Assembly: GCA_017994935.1 (NCBI GenBank)
Contig: JAGOJU010000004.1
Coordinates: 1-64,000, forward strand
Source of the DNA: Opitutaceae bacterium
Lineage (GTDB): Bacteria; Verrucomicrobiota; Verrucomicrobiia; Opitutales; Opitutaceae
Direction of reading: 5' to 3'
DNA: 64,000 bases
The stretch's first letter is position 1. Each line of letters begins with the position of its first letter. Shown in pieces: positions 63,335 to 64,000 of this stretch. The notes below the pieces were generated by a model that did not search any database, was not told where the DNA came from, and was given only the letters and a program-made list of their open reading frames with translations. The translations under genes were made by a program, and so were the position numbers.

Positions 63335-64000
63335 ATGATTTCCATACGCGTTTATGAGGCGGGCGGCCCGGATCGCCTCGCCGTGGAAGAAGTTCCCGTC
63401 CCCGCTCCGGGCCCCGGCGAGGTTCGTTTTGCAGTCGAAGCGGCCGGCGTAAACTTCATCGATACTTATCAACGTAGCGGGCTCTATCCGGTGAAGCTGC
63501 CGCATGTCCCGGGATCCGAGGCCGCGGGGGTGGTCACTGCCGTGGGATCGGACGTGACGGAGCTCTGTGTGGGCGACCGCGTGGCCTCGGCGAAGGTCAG
63601 CGGCGCCTATGCGGCGGAGGCGGTGTCGCCCGCGGCGCACACCGTGCGGGTACCTGAGGCGGTGCCCTTGCAGACCGCAGCGGCGTTGATGCTTCAGGGG
63701 ATGACGGCGCACTATCTTGCCTGCGATACCTTTCCGCTGAAACCGGGCGACTCCGCGCTGATCCATGCGGGTGCGGGTGGTGTCGGACTGCTCCTCACTC
63801 AGATTGCGAAGATGCGCGGGGCGCGCGTGATCGCGACGGTGGGCACGGATGAGAAGGCTGCGCTTGCCCGGGGCGCTGGAGCGGACGCCGTATGTGTCTA
63901 CACCCGGGAAGATTTCCCCGAGGCGGTCCGTGCGTTTACCGACGGACGCGGAGTGGATGTGGTCTATGATTCCGTGGGCCGCTCCACTTTCGAGGGCAGC
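63335..64000 (+). CDS. Zinc-independent quinone oxidoreductase (MDR superfamily), 3' end beyond the window
   Basis: The ATG at 63335 opens a frame of 222 codons that runs off the right edge. It encodes MISIRVYEAGGPDRLAVEEV, then GVNFIDTYQRSGLYPVKLPHVPGSEAAGVV and a nucleotide-binding HAGAGGVGLLLTQIAKMRGA. This is the NADPH:quinone oxidoreductase (QOR) pattern without structural zinc ligands. It reduces quinones or related carbonyls with NADPH. The C-terminal third is not visible. Confidence 0.9.
   Translation, partial: MISIRVYEAGGPDRLAVEEVPVPAPGPGEVRFAVEAAGVNFIDTYQRSGLYPVKLPHVPGSEAAGVVTAVGSDVTELCVGDRVASAKVSGAYAAEAVSPAAHTVRVPEAVPLQTAAALMLQGMTAHYLACDTFPLKPGDSALIHAGAGGVGLLLTQIAKMRGARVIATVGTDEKAALARGAGADAVCVYTREDFPEAVRAFTDGRGVDVVYDSVGRSTFEGS

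Overview
The window is high-GC, gene-dense bacterial chromosome with no phage, insertion sequence or CRISPR array that I can see. Large TonB-dependent receptors, sulfatases, Tat-exported Gfo/Idh/MocA oxidoreductases, a DUF481 outer-membrane protein, an Mla-type lipid transport operon and a class Ic-like ribonucleotide reductase beta subunit together suggest a Gram-negative member of the PVC group. An Opitutaceae-like verrucomicrobium is my best guess. This is inference from gene content; no 16S rRNA gene is present.

Positions 1-23,300 look like an accessory carbohydrate-utilisation region. A five-gene plus-strand oxidoreductase operon (Gfo/Idh/MocA, two SDRs, an aldehyde dehydrogenase, an aldo/keto reductase; 353-5434) converges on a minus-strand operon (sodium:solute symporter, sulfatase, Tat-exported FMN alpha-hydroxyacid oxidase; 10266-5782). 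Beyond it lie two modules, each made of a TonB-dependent receptor plus a secreted paralogous protein that looks like a GHL10-type TIM-barrel glycosidase. One module is on the plus strand (10436-15759) and is followed by a decayed sulfatase (15814-16533). The other is on the minus strand (21850-16630). A short motif, TGACCAGT, sits upstream of three of these transcription units and may be a shared operator. Two tandem cysteine-rich proteins (23263-22188) close the region.

From 23,700 on the content is mostly housekeeping. It includes tRNA-Gly(TCC), the rRNA methyltransferases RsmE and RsmD, and a translationally coupled operon of a WPF-repeat secreted protein with MlaE, MlaF and MlaD homologues. 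Then come an atypical LuxR-type regulator, a DUF2726 protein, a Tat-exported dehydrogenase, a cyclophilin with a C-terminal extension plus PpnP, and a periplasmic sugar isomerase-like protein. An Agl23-type membrane protein, a SIS protein, an RlmI-like methyltransferase, a DUF481 protein with a strong terminator, an OGG1-type glycosylase, and an ATP-grasp/alpha-E pair follow.

The last third carries an OppA-like lipoprotein, a GYF_2-RDD membrane protein, a neutral ceramidase-like protein, and an ECF sigma factor followed by a VWA membrane protein. It also has a HAD phosphatase, a histidine kinase lacking its phosphoacceptor histidine, HolA, two tandem CorA channels, NrdB, ModB/ModC without ModA, a large Ig-domain secreted protein, and a quinone oxidoreductase that runs off the end. 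The most interesting leads are the WPF-repeat protein tied to the Mla operon, the mirrored receptor/GHL10-like modules with their shared upstream motif, the paired Cys-rich proteins, and the two signalling proteins with lost phosphorylation residues.
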